The notes beneath the pieces are model-generated. The model was not told where the DNA came from. It worked only from the letters and a program-made list of their open reading frames with translations, and searched no databases. A DNA stretch of 32,321 nucleotides from Pimelobacter sp. (GTDB taxonomy: Bacteria; Actinomycetota; Actinomycetes; Propionibacteriales; Nocardioidaceae). This document shows, piece after piece, positions 1 to 7,116 of this stretch; position 1 is the stretch's first letter, and each line of letters starts with the position of its first letter. A program made the position numbers and the translations under genes. The DNA is taken from the NCBI GenBank assembly GCA_002698575.1, contig NZZG01000147.1:1-32321 (forward strand), written 5' to 3'.

Positions 1-9
1 CCTACCGGG

Positions 10-78
10 TCCCGCAGTCAAGGACGGCCGCAGGCCGCCGCGAAGCGGGCGAGCGAAGCTCGATCCTTGACGGCGGGA
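10..78. repeat. Multi-hairpin palindrome downstream of livF
   Basis: An outer stem is formed by 10-24 and 64-78, which are reverse complements at 14 of 15 positions. It encloses three small perfect hairpins laid end to end: CGGCC-GCA-GGCCG at 25-37, CCGC-GAA-GCGG at 38-48 and CGAGC-GAA-GCTCG at 50-62. Nearly every base is paired and each inner loop has three bases. It lies 74 bases past the livF stop, so it could end or stabilise the liv transcript, but there is no T-run on either side. It could equally be a copy of a dispersed palindromic (REP-like) repeat. Structure is read directly from the sequence; function is inferred. The rest of 1-151 shows no gene. Confidence 0.6.
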
Positions 79-151
79 GCAGGTCGGCTACGCGCGCGGT
101 CCCGCTACCTCCACCACCGCAACCACCAGGACCAACCCCAGGAACCCGCGC

Positions 152-907
152 CTACTCGGCGCCGACCTCCTTGGCCAGCGTCCCGAGGTACAGCTCGATG
201 ACCTTCGGGTCGTTGGCCAGCTCGCGTCCGGTGCCGGTGTAGGCGTCGCGACCCTGGTCGAGCACGTACCCGCGGTCGCAGACCTGCAGGCAGCGGCGGG
301 CGTTCTGCTCGACCATCACGACGCAGACCCCCGTCTTGTTGATCCGGCGGGTGCGGATGAAGGTCTCGTCCTGGCGGACCGGCGACAACCCGGCCGACGG
401 CTCGTCGAGGAGCAGCACGGAGGGCTCCATCATCAGGGCGCGCGCCATGGCCAGCGACTGCCGCTCACCACCGGAGAGCGCTCCGGCACTGCGGTCCTTG
501 CGCTCGTGCAGGTTGGGGAAGAGGTCCCAGGTCGCCGCGAGCCGCTCCTTGAGCTTCTTGGGGCGCAGGAAGAGCCCCATCCGCAGGTTCTCCTCGATGG
601 TGAGCGAGGGGAAGACGTTGTTGTTCTGCGGAACGAAGCCGACGCCCATCTGCACGAGCTGGTTGGCCTTCATGTTGGTGATGTCGCGCTCCCCCAGCCG
701 CACCTCACCGGAGTGGATCTTGACCAGGCCGAACATCGCCTTGAGCAGGGTCGACTTGCCGGCACCGTTGGGACCGATGATGCCGATCATCTCGCCCGGG
801 TAGGCCGTCAGGCTGCACCCGTTGAGGATGTTGACGCCGGGGAGGTAGCCGGCGACGAGGTCCTTGGCCTCGACGACCGGCTGCTGGCCCGTGGGTGAGC
901 TGCTCAT
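152..907 (-). CDS. livF: Branched-chain amino-acid ABC transporter ATP-binding protein LivF
   Basis: This is one of the two cytoplasmic ATPase subunits that drive uptake of branched-chain amino acids or related substrates through the LivH/LivM channel. The 251-residue protein has Walker A GPNGAGKS (about 45-52), the Q-loop FVPQ (91-94), the signature LSGGE (144-148) and Walker B VLLLDEP (164-170). After these come the EQN in place of the usual EH(D) and the GYVLDQGR stretch typical of LivF. The ATG start overlaps the livG stop as ATGA (904-907), so translation is coupled. It is the last gene of the liv operon seen here. The substrate could differ from leucine, isoleucine and valine, because the binding protein that sets specificity is not in the window. 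Confidence 0.95.
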   Translation of the reverse strand: MSSSPTGQQPVVEAKDLVAGYLPGVNILNGCSLTAYPGEMIGIIGPNGAGKSTLLKAMFGLVKIHSGEVRLGERDITNMKANQLVQMGVGFVPQNNNVFPSLTIEENLRMGLFLRPKKLKERLAATWDLFPNLHERKDRSAGALSGGERQSLAMARALMMEPSVLLLDEPSAGLSPVRQDETFIRTRRINKTGVCVVMVEQNARRCLQVCDRGYVLDQGRDAYTGTGRELANDPKVIELYLGTLAKEVGAE

Positions 908-1884
908 GCGTGCTTCCCTTCGTCGGTGCTCTCCTGGGACGGCGCGCCTGCCTCGGCGGCGGTCTCGGACATGGGTCCGAGGTCGGCGCTCTCGTCGAGC
1001 AGGTCGTCATCGCCCAGGTCGGTGTCGTGGTGGGCGCCGAGGTAGGCGTCGATCACGGCGGGGTTGGCCATCACGGTGTCGGCCGGGCCCTCGGCGACGA
1101 CCTGGCCCTCGGCCATGACCACGACCCAGTCGGAGATGTGCTGGACGACGTGCATGTCGTGCTCGACGAACAGCACGGTGGTGCCCTCGTCGCGCAGTGC
1201 CTGGATGTGACCCAGCAGGGACTGGGTCAGCGCCGGGTTCACCCCGGCCATCGGCTCGTCGAGCATGATCATCTTCGGGTCGCTCATCAGCGCTCGCGCC
1301 ATCTCGAGCAGCTTGCGCTGACCACCCGACAGGCTTCCGGCGTAGTCGTCCTTCTTCTCGAGCAGCTTGAACCGCTCCAGCAGACCCGCGGCCTTCTCCT
1401 CGACCTCGCGCTCCTGCGAGGACCAGATCGGTCGGAACATGCAGCGCAGCAGGCTCTCGCCGCGCTGGTCCTTGGCCCCGAGGAGCATGTTGTCCATGAC
1501 CGTCATCCGGCTCAGTGCCTTGGTGAGCTGGAAGGTGCGCACCATCCCCGACTTGGCCACCGCGGAGGCGCCCGTCTTGTCGAGCGTGGCACCGTCGAAG
1601 GACCAGTGGGCCCCCTTGCCGGCGCTGCTCGGCTTGTCGAAGCCCGTGATCAGGTTGAAGAACGTGGTCTTCCCGGCACCGTTCGGTCCGATCAGGGCGG
1701 TGATCATGCCGCGCTGGACCTCGAGGTGGTTGACGTCGACCGCAGTGATGCCGCCGAAGCGGCGGGTGATGTTGTCGACCTGGAGGATCGGGTCCGGCTT
1801 GGCGGAGCCGGGCTCCTGGGCCACGTCGGCCATGAGCCGACGGCGTACGGCGGGGTCGGCCATGCCGACGGTTGTCTCAGACAT
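904..1884 (-). CDS. livG: Branched-chain amino-acid ABC transporter ATP-binding protein LivG
   Basis: This is the second ATPase of the Liv importer and pairs with LivF on the cytoplasmic face of the permeases. The 326-residue protein carries Walker A GPNGAGKT (66-73), the Q-loop VRTFQL (115-120), signature LSGGQ (185-189), Walker B MIMLDEP (205-211) and the FVEHDM H-loop. LivG proteins are usually near 250-290 residues. The extra length is a 30-residue N-terminal lead-in and an acidic, low-complexity C-terminal tail from about residue 285 (HHDTDLGDDDLLDESADLG). The start ATG overlaps the livM stop by eight bases (ATGTCTGA, 1877-1884). Family assignment is firm; the role of the acidic tail is unknown. 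Confidence 0.95.
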   Translation of the reverse strand: MSETTVGMADPAVRRRLMADVAQEPGSAKPDPILQVDNITRRFGGITAVDVNHLEVQRGMITALIGPNGAGKTTFFNLITGFDKPSSAGKGAHWSFDGATLDKTGASAVAKSGMVRTFQLTKALSRMTVMDNMLLGAKDQRGESLLRCMFRPIWSSQEREVEEKAAGLLERFKLLEKKDDYAGSLSGGQRKLLEMARALMSDPKMIMLDEPMAGVNPALTQSLLGHIQALRDEGTTVLFVEHDMHVVQHISDWVVVMAEGQVVAEGPADTVMANPAVIDAYLGAHHDTDLGDDDLLDESADLGPMSETAAEAGAPSQESTDEGKHA

Positions 1885-3271
1885 TGAACCGGAGCTCCCT
1901 CTTGTTGCCCAATATCCCTTGTGGTCGGAAGATCACCAGCAGCATCAGGCCGACGCCCACCACCACGTAGGAGAACTGCTCGGTCTGCGAGTTGGTCATG
2001 ATCGCGTCCGGGATGTAGGCGCCGGACGCCTCGCGGATCAGGATGCGGGCCGAGAAGAAGATGATCGTGCCGAGCACCGGACCGAAGATGGTCGCCGCAC
2101 CGCCGAGCAGCAGCGCGGTGTAGGCGAAGAACGTCAGCGAGCGACCCATGGAGTCGGCCTGCACCGTGCCGGTCAGGACGTAGACCATGCCGCCCAGCGA
2201 GCCGAACATGCCGCCGATGATGAGCGCCTGCATCTTGATCGCGAAGACGTTCTTTCCGAGGCTGCGCATCGCGTCCTCGTCCTCACGCACCCCGCGCAGG
2301 AGCCGGCCCCAGGGGCTGCGCACCAGCAGGAAGACCACCGCGCACGACAGTCCGACGATGAACCAGGCGATCATCCGCACCCACCAGCCGTCGACACCGG
2401 TGCGGTCGTAGGTCTTGGGGAAGGTGAAGAAGATGCCGAGCACGGCCACCAGGATCAGCACGCCGGCCAGCACGGCCTTGCGACCCTTGGACGTCTTCCA
2501 GGCGGCGTAGGCGGCCTGGCCGCCGAACAGCACCGCGAGCATCAGGCTCGAGAAGATCACGAACGCCACCACGCGACTGAAGATGTCCGTGGCGGTGTCC
2601 CGGTCGGCGTACGCCGGCACCACCACGGTCAGGATCGCCCCCAGCACCAGGGCGACCGCGACCAGGGCGCGGCGCAGCGTCGACGACGTCGGGGCCAGCA
2701 CGGCTCCCCCGGCGGCCTTCAGGCTCCGGAGCAGCACCACCGCGCCCACGATGGCGCCGATCAGCACGACCAGGCCGAGGACCTGGACCCACCGCGCACC
2801 GTCGGCGACGTCGGTGTAGTTGAACTCCAGCAGGGTCAGGCGACCCGAGCCGAGGAACGACAGCGAGATGAACGGCCCTTGGTAGTCCTTGCCGAAGATG
2901 CCCTGGGAGCCTCCGGTGAAGTCCTCGAAGGCCGCTAGTCGTCCGGAGTACCGGACGATCTCGGCGGCCGAGATCGTCACGATCGCCAGGTAGTCGCCTC
3001 GCAGCTTGAGCGTCGGTAACCCGAGGATCAGCGAGAAGACGAAGCTCACCACGAAGCCGATCAGCACCGCGAACAGCAGCGGGATGTCGTAGGTGATCGA
3101 GATCGCCATGCCGTAGGCGCCCAGCAGCATGTAGCCGGCCTGACCGATGTTGAGCAGGCCGGTGAAGCCGAAGTGGATGTTCAGGCCGATGACCGCGATC
3201 GCGACCGCGGCGGTGTTGGGCGCGATCGCCTCGCGCATCGTGGCGTTGAGGATGCTCAGAATGGTGTCCAT
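1877..3271 (-). CDS. livM: Branched-chain amino-acid ABC transporter permease LivM, enlarged
   Basis: This is an inner-membrane channel subunit of the Liv importer. The 464-residue chain opens with the LivM core (GLNIHFGFTGLLNIGQAGYM at 29-48; GLPTLKLRGDYLAIVTI at 84-100). It ends with the ATPase-contacting loop (SPWGRLLRGVREDEDAMRSL, 319-338) and the terminal FRPQGILG motif. LivM is usually about 300-360 residues. Here roughly residues 160-295 form an added block with about four hydrophobic segments between the two canonical halves. The start is ATG with AAGGAG five bases upstream, the Shine-Dalgarno overlapping the livH stop; the gap to livH is 10 bases. The reading frame is intact throughout, so the insert looks like real protein. 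Confidence 0.93.
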   Translation of the reverse strand: MDTILSILNATMREAIAPNTAAVAIAVIGLNIHFGFTGLLNIGQAGYMLLGAYGMAISITYDIPLLFAVLIGFVVSFVFSLILGLPTLKLRGDYLAIVTISAAEIVRYSGRLAAFEDFTGGSQGIFGKDYQGPFISLSFLGSGRLTLLEFNYTDVADGARWVQVLGLVVLIGAIVGAVVLLRSLKAAGGAVLAPTSSTLRRALVAVALVLGAILTVVVPAYADRDTATDIFSRVVAFVIFSSLMLAVLFGGQAAYAAWKTSKGRKAVLAGVLILVAVLGIFFTFPKTYDRTGVDGWWVRMIAWFIVGLSCAVVFLLVRSPWGRLLRGVREDEDAMRSLGKNVFAIKMQALIIGGMFGSLGGMVYVLTGTVQADSMGRSLTFFAYTALLLGGAATIFGPVLGTIIFFSARILIREASGAYIPDAIMTNSQTEQFSYVVVGVGLMLLVIFRPQGILGNKRELRFNV

Positions 3272-3281
3272 GTGGGCTCCT

Positions 3282-4631
3282 TCAGCCGACCCGTGCTGCT
3301 CGACCGAGCAGGCCCTGGGGCCTGACCATCAGCAGGACGATGAGGATGACGAGGGCGACGGCGTACTTGAGGTCGCCCGGGGCGCCGAGCGGTCCGGCCA
3401 GCTCGACCACCAGCCCGATGATGATGGCCCCGACGAAGGCGCCAAAGGCGGTGCCGAGCCCCCCGAGGGTCACTGCGGCGAAGAGCAGCAGCAGGATCTG
3501 CATGCCGGTGTCCCACCGGATGCCGTTGCTGACCACGAGTGCGTAGAAGACACCACCGAGCCCGGCGAGGCCCGCGGCCACGATCCAGACCATCCGGATG
3601 ATCTTGTCGACGTCGATGCCGGACGCGGCGGCGAGGGCCGGGTTGTCCGACACGGCCCGGGTGGCCTGCCCCACCCTCGTGTAGAGCAGGACGTAGCCGA
3701 CGATGCCGATCGCCACCAGGGCGACGCCCATGGCCACGAAGGACATCCCGGTCAGCCGGATCGGGCCGAGCTCGACGACGTCGAAGTTGCGGACCACGAC
3801 CTTCTGCTGGGAGGCACCGACGAAGTACTGGAACGCGTACTGCGCGGCCAGCGACAGCCCGATCGTCACGATCATCATCTGGGTGAGCCCGAGGCCCCGT
3901 TTCCGCAACGGCTTCCACATCACGAAGTCCTGAAGGAAGCCGCTGAACCCACAGATCAACGTGGTGAGCACGATGCCCACCCACAGGTTGATGCCGGCGA
4001 CGTTGCACAGCCCGTAGGCGACCATGCCGCCGAGGGTCACCTGCTCGGCGTGGGCGAAGTTGGACAGCCCCGTGGTGCCGTAGATCAGGGACAGACCGAC
4101 CGAGGCCAGGGCCAGCAGCAGCCCGAGACGCAGGCCCTGGGCGATGCTCTGGATGATCTGGTCCCCGAAGCTGTCACCCCCGGCGTCGAAGTCGACAGAT
4201 CGTACGTTGAGGTCCGGACTCACCGAGCCTCCGAGCGCGACGGTGACCTTGATCGAGCCGTCCGGGCCCTGGAAGCGCTCGGCGGGCGGGCGCACCTCCA
4301 GCCCGTCGGGGAGCTCCCCGACGCTCACGAGGTAGTCACCGGCCTCGGTGACCTGGAAGCTGAACTTGCCGTCGGCCTCGGTGGTCAGCGAGTCGACCTC
4401 GACCCCGTCGGCATCGAGCAGCGTGACCTCGACCCCTTCGACGGGGTTGGCGCGGTTGCCCACCGTGCCCGTGACGCAGCCGGTCTGGTCGGCCTGGGCC
4501 AGGCAGAGCACCACCGCGTTGGCAGGCGGGGCGCCCATCAGCAGCGCCAGGGGCGCGAGCAGCATGCCCAGCAAGGCACCCACAACAGTCGTTCGTCTAC
4601 GAATACCGGGTGGCCTCGTGCATGGCTTCAC
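3282..4631 (-). CDS. livH: LivH-type permease with secreted N-terminal beta-sandwich domain
   Basis: The C-terminal portion (about 158-449) is a LivH permease: GLSLIYGTTGLSNFAHAEQV (179-198), the ATPase-contact loop around TRVGQATRAVSDNPALAAASG, and the final VRPQGLLGR. Ahead of it sits material that LivH normally lacks. There is a classical signal peptide (basic RRR at 11-13, hydrophobic core 16-34, likely cleavage after PPANA at 39), two cysteines (43 and 52), and a domain at about 53-145. The motif GTVGNRANPVEGVEVTLLD followed by TEADGKFSF resembles the carboxypeptidase-regulatory/prealbumin-like beta-sandwich. The GTG start has a strong GGAGGAGGAG six bases upstream (4638-4647). It is the first gene of the liv operon. 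The permease call is firm, the extra domain is a fold-level judgement, and its function is unknown. Confidence 0.92.
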   Translation of the reverse strand: MKPCTRPPGIRRRTTVVGALLGMLLAPLALLMGAPPANAVVLCLAQADQTGCVTGTVGNRANPVEGVEVTLLDADGVEVDSLTTEADGKFSFQVTEAGDYLVSVGELPDGLEVRPPAERFQGPDGSIKVTVALGGSVSPDLNVRSVDFDAGGDSFGDQIIQSIAQGLRLGLLLALASVGLSLIYGTTGLSNFAHAEQVTLGGMVAYGLCNVAGINLWVGIVLTTLICGFSGFLQDFVMWKPLRKRGLGLTQMMIVTIGLSLAAQYAFQYFVGASQQKVVVRNFDVVELGPIRLTGMSFVAMGVALVAIGIVGYVLLYTRVGQATRAVSDNPALAAASGIDVDKIIRMVWIVAAGLAGLGGVFYALVVSNGIRWDTGMQILLLLFAAVTLGGLGTAFGAFVGAIIIGLVVELAGPLGAPGDLKYAVALVILIVLLMVRPQGLLGRAARVG

Positions 4632-4672
4632 GTGGTTCTCCTCCTCCGCGCCCGGCTGGGCGGCGACTCAGC

Positions 4673-4678
4673 AGTCTA
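4673..4678 (-). promoter_or_regulatory. Candidate -10 box for the liv operon
   Basis: TAGACT on the minus strand lies 41 bases before the livH GTG, leaving a short leader that contains the strong Shine-Dalgarno. No convincing -35 is seen 16-18 bases further up. Six-base inverted arms CTCAGC (4667-4672) and GCTGAG (4694-4699) flank the box and could be a regulator site. The rest of 4632-4800 holds no gene. A small hairpin GTCGAG/CTCGAC at 4757-4762 and 4774-4779 follows the regulator gene upstream and could end its transcript. Confidence 0.35.
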
Positions 4679-4800
4679 GGGGCACGTTCGGCCGCTGAGC
4701 AGCACATCGGCAAAGCCGGTCGGAGCGCAACGAGGGCTTAACTACCTCGTGACCGTGTCGAGACCTGCCGGACCTCGACCACGTCGTTCGCGCGCGTGGC

Positions 4801-5436
4801 TCACGATCCCCCGGCGATCTCCGGGCCGTGGGTCACCACGCCCTCGGCGACCTGGCGCATCGACAGGCGCAGGTCCATCGCGGTCTTCTGGATCCAGCGG
4901 AAGGCCTCCGGCTCGGAGAGCGACAGCTTCTCCTGCAGCACCCCCTTCGCCCGGTCGACCGACTTGCGGGTCTCGAGGCGCTCCTGGAGGTCGTGCACCT
5001 CGCTCTCAAGCTGGGCGAGCTCGGCGAAGCGCGAGACCGCCATCTCGATCGCCGGCACCAGGTCGGACTGGGTGAACGGCTTGACCAGGTAGGCCATCGC
5101 CCCCGCGTCGCGGGCCCGCTCGACGAGCTCGCGCTGCGAGAAGGCCGTCAGGATCACGACCGGCGCGATCCGCTTGGCAGCGATCGCCTCCGCGGCCGCG
5201 ATGCCGTCGAGGACCGGCATCTTGACGTCGAGGATCACCAGGTCGGGGCGGTGCTCGGTCGCCAGCTCGATCGCCCTGGCCCCGTCGCCGGCCTGACCGA
5301 CGACGTCGTACCCCTCCTCGGTGAGCATCTCGGCGAGGTCCATCCGGATCAACGTCTCGTCCTCGGCGATGACGACGGTGCGTCTCGCGGCCGTGGTCGG
5401 ACTCGGGGACGCTGCGGGGGTGGGGGTGTCGTTCAC
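4801..5436 (-). CDS. pdtaR: ANTAR-domain response regulator (PdtaR/AmiR-NasT type)
   Basis: This is a two-component regulator that acts on RNA rather than DNA: the receiver is phosphorylated by a sensor kinase and the ANTAR domain then binds twin-hairpin RNA to prevent termination or alter translation. The receiver (about 18-135) has the acidic pair E25/D26, phospho-acceptor D70 in VILDVKMP, T97 in LTAFS and K119 in YLVKPF. A coiled-coil linker (about 138-158) leads to the ANTAR domain (about 158-202, KSVDRAKGVLQEKLSLSEPEA then the LSMRQVAEGVV helix). In mycobacteria the partner is the kinase PdtaS; no kinase is encoded here. The GTG start is preceded by TACCCT and six bases, suggesting a leaderless mRNA. 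The gene symbol is by family resemblance; which transcripts it controls is unknown. Confidence 0.9.
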   Translation of the reverse strand: MNDTPTPAASPSPTTAARRTVVIAEDETLIRMDLAEMLTEEGYDVVGQAGDGARAIELATEHRPDLVILDVKMPVLDGIAAAEAIAAKRIAPVVILTAFSQRELVERARDAGAMAYLVKPFTQSDLVPAIEMAVSRFAELAQLESEVHDLQERLETRKSVDRAKGVLQEKLSLSEPEAFRWIQKTAMDLRLSMRQVAEGVVTHGPEIAGGS

Positions 5437-5442
5437 CCGCCC

Positions 5443-5448
5443 AGGGTA
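5443..5448 (-). promoter_or_regulatory. -10 box of a leaderless promoter for the ANTAR regulator
   Basis: TACCCT on the minus strand ends six bases (GGGCGG) before the GTG start at 5436. This is the spacing expected when transcription begins at the start codon. No clear -35 is visible. Confidence 0.5.
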
Positions 5449-5479
5449 GTCGGCGCCGCAGGTGAGGGTGGTGATCGGC

Positions 5480-5485
5480 TAGGGT
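5480..5485 (+). promoter_or_regulatory. -10 box for the tRNA gene
   Basis: TAGGGT lies 13 bases before the mature 5' end of the tRNA at 5499, implying a short 5' trailer removed by RNase P. It is divergent from the promoter of the ANTAR regulator, with the two -10 boxes about 31 bases apart. No good -35 is seen. Confidence 0.45.
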
Positions 5486-5498
5486 TTCGTCCGCATCA

Positions 5499-5571
5499 GC
5501 CCCGGTAGTCCAACGGCAGAGACAATGGTCTCAAACACCATCCAGTGTGGGTTCGAATCCCACCCGGGGTA
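5499..5571 (+). tRNA. tRNA with anticodon CAA (Leu by anticodon), class I shape
   Basis: A 73-base cloverleaf can be drawn. The acceptor is GCCCCGG (5499-5505) with CCGGGGT (5564-5570), including a G1-U72 wobble pair. U8 and A9 follow. The D arm is GTC/GAC with G18-G19 in the loop. The anticodon stem is ATGGT (5525-5529)/ACCAT (5537-5541) with loop CTCAAAC, so U33 is followed by CAA (5532-5534). The variable loop has five bases (5542-5546). The T arm is GTGGG-TTCGAAT-CCCAC (5547-5563), and A73 follows. CCA is not encoded. CAA reads the leucine codon UUG, but bacterial leucine tRNAs normally have a long variable arm. Discriminator A73 fits leucine. Charging identity is therefore uncertain; the tRNA fold itself is clear. 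Confidence 0.85.
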
Positions 5572-5625
5572 CTCAGCGAACGATGCTGCGAACGACGCTG
5601 CCGGGCGGTCGGAGAGCAGCGGGGA

Positions 5626-7086
5626 TCAGGGCTGACGGTAGGCCGGTGCCACGCCGTTGATCGCGTCGCCCATCTGGTGGATGCGCAGCGCGTTGGTCGA
5701 GCCGGGGATGCCCGGCGGGCTCCCGGCGACGATGACGACCAGGTCGCCCTCCTTGACCCGTCCGATCTGCAGCAGCTGCTCGTCGACCTGGCGCACCATC
5801 TGGTCGGTGTGCTCGACGGCGTAGGTGCGGAAGGTCTCGACGCCCCAGCTCAGCGACAGCTGCGAACGGACCTTGTTCTCCGGCGTGAAGGCCAGCACGG
5901 GCACCTTGCTGCGCAGGCGCGAGAGCCGCTTGGCCGAGTCACCGCTCTGGGTGAAGGCCACGATGTACTTCGCGCCCACGCGGGTGGCCACCTCCTCGGC
6001 GGCCTTGGCGATCACGCCGCCGCGCGTGTGCGGGTCCCAGTCGATCGCCTCGAACTGTCCGAGGTCGGACGGCTCGAGAGCGTGCTGCTCGGTCGCGGAG
6101 ATGATCCGAGCCATCGTCTCCACGGTGTGGATCGGGTGGTCGCCCACGCTGGTCTCGCCCGACAGCATCACCGCGTCGGCACCGTCCAGCACCGCGTTGG
6201 CGACGTCGCTGGCCTCGGCCCGCGTCGGCGCCGGGTTGGTGATCATCGACTCCAGCATCTGGGTGGCCACGATCACCGGCTTGGCGTTGAGGCGGGCCTT
6301 GTCGACGACCTTCTTCTGCAGGAACGGCACGTCCTCCAGCGGGCACTCCACGCCGAGGTCGCCGCGCGCCACCATGAAACCGTCGAAGGCGCCGACAACC
6401 TCGTCGAGGTTGTCGATCGCCTGGGGCTTCTCGATCTTGGCGATCACCGGCAGCAGGACGCCCTCCTCCCGCATGATCGCGCGCACGTCCTCGGCGTCGG
6501 CGGCGTTGCGCACGAAGCTCAGGGCGATGAAGTCGACGCTGAGGCTCAGGGCGAAGCGCAGGTCGGCGATGTCCTTGGTCGACAGCGCCGGGACCGACAC
6601 CGCCACGCCCGGGAGGTTGATGCCCTTGTTGTTGCTCACCGGGCCACCGACGAGCACCTCGGTCACGACGTCAGTGTCCTCGACCGCCACGACCCGGAGC
6701 CGGACCTTGCCGTCGTCGATGAGGATCGGGTCGCCGGGGTTCACGTCGCCGGGCAGGCCCTGGTACGTCGTGCCGGCGACCTCGCCGTCGCCGGGCACGT
6801 CGCGCGTGGTGATCGTCCACCGTTGACCGCGGCTCAGCACCGCGTGGCCCTCGGCGAAGGTCGCGAGCCTGATCTTGGGGCCCTGCAGGTCGGCGAAGAT
6901 CCCCACCCCGTGCCCGGAGGCGTCCGCCGCCTCGCGCACCAGGCGGTAGGTCTCGGCGTGGTCGGCGTGGGTGCCGTGGCTCATGTTGAGCCGGGCGACA
7001 TCCATCCCGGCGTACACGAGCTCGCGGATCCTCCGCTCGGAACTCGTCGCTGGGCCCAGGGTGCACACGATCTTTGCTCTCCGCAC
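5626..7086 (-). CDS. pyk: Pyruvate kinase
   Basis: It catalyses phosphoenolpyruvate plus ADP to pyruvate plus ATP, the last step of glycolysis, in the cytoplasm. The 486-residue protein begins MRRAKIVCTLGPATSS and has NMSHG (34-38), FADLQGPKIR, the PYK signature VIAKIEKPQAIDN with catalytic Lys217, and MVARGDLGVE (about 238-247). The B domain and an allosteric C-terminal domain are complete. A GTG nine bases upstream (7095) is in frame but overlaps the -10 box. The start at 7086 (GTG) gives the conserved MRRAKIVCTLGPA N-terminus and sits seven bases after TAGGGT, so I chose it. The neighbours, ANTAR regulator and gltBD, are separate transcripts. The family call is certain. Confidence 0.97.
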   Translation of the reverse strand: MRRAKIVCTLGPATSSERRIRELVYAGMDVARLNMSHGTHADHAETYRLVREAADASGHGVGIFADLQGPKIRLATFAEGHAVLSRGQRWTITTRDVPGDGEVAGTTYQGLPGDVNPGDPILIDDGKVRLRVVAVEDTDVVTEVLVGGPVSNNKGINLPGVAVSVPALSTKDIADLRFALSLSVDFIALSFVRNAADAEDVRAIMREEGVLLPVIAKIEKPQAIDNLDEVVGAFDGFMVARGDLGVECPLEDVPFLQKKVVDKARLNAKPVIVATQMLESMITNPAPTRAEASDVANAVLDGADAVMLSGETSVGDHPIHTVETMARIISATEQHALEPSDLGQFEAIDWDPHTRGGVIAKAAEEVATRVGAKYIVAFTQSGDSAKRLSRLRSKVPVLAFTPENKVRSQLSLSWGVETFRTYAVEHTDQMVRQVDEQLLQIGRVKEGDLVVIVAGSPPGIPGSTNALRIHQMGDAINGVAPAYRQP

Positions 7087-7093
7087 GTGCTTC

Positions 7094-7099
7094 ACCCTA
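7094..7099 (-). promoter_or_regulatory. -10 box of a leaderless pyk promoter
   Basis: TAGGGT (minus strand) is followed by seven bases (GAAGCAC) and the GTG at 7086. A weak GTTTAG -35 would lie at 7117-7122, overlapping the gltD stop codon. An imperfect 14-base palindrome (TTGGAACGTTCTAA, 7107-7120, two mismatches) covers the spacer and could be an operator; this is only a suggestion. Confidence 0.5.
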
Positions 7100-7116
7100 G
7101 CGCGGATTGGAACGTT

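Noticed and set aside
1367..2938. Plus-strand 523-codon frame opposite livG/livM
   Set aside because: Spans the junction of two solid minus-strand genes and has low-complexity His/Gln/Arg composition.
4632..4800. ANTAR target RNA in the liv leader
   Set aside because: The regulator is next door, but I could not find the required pair of hexaloop hairpins; only a weak isolated hairpin at 4757-4779 is visible.
5576..5599. Tandem 12-base repeat (GCGAACGATGCT / GCGAACGACGCT) after the tRNA
   Set aside because: Only two copies, no hairpin or known signal; kept out as probably incidental.
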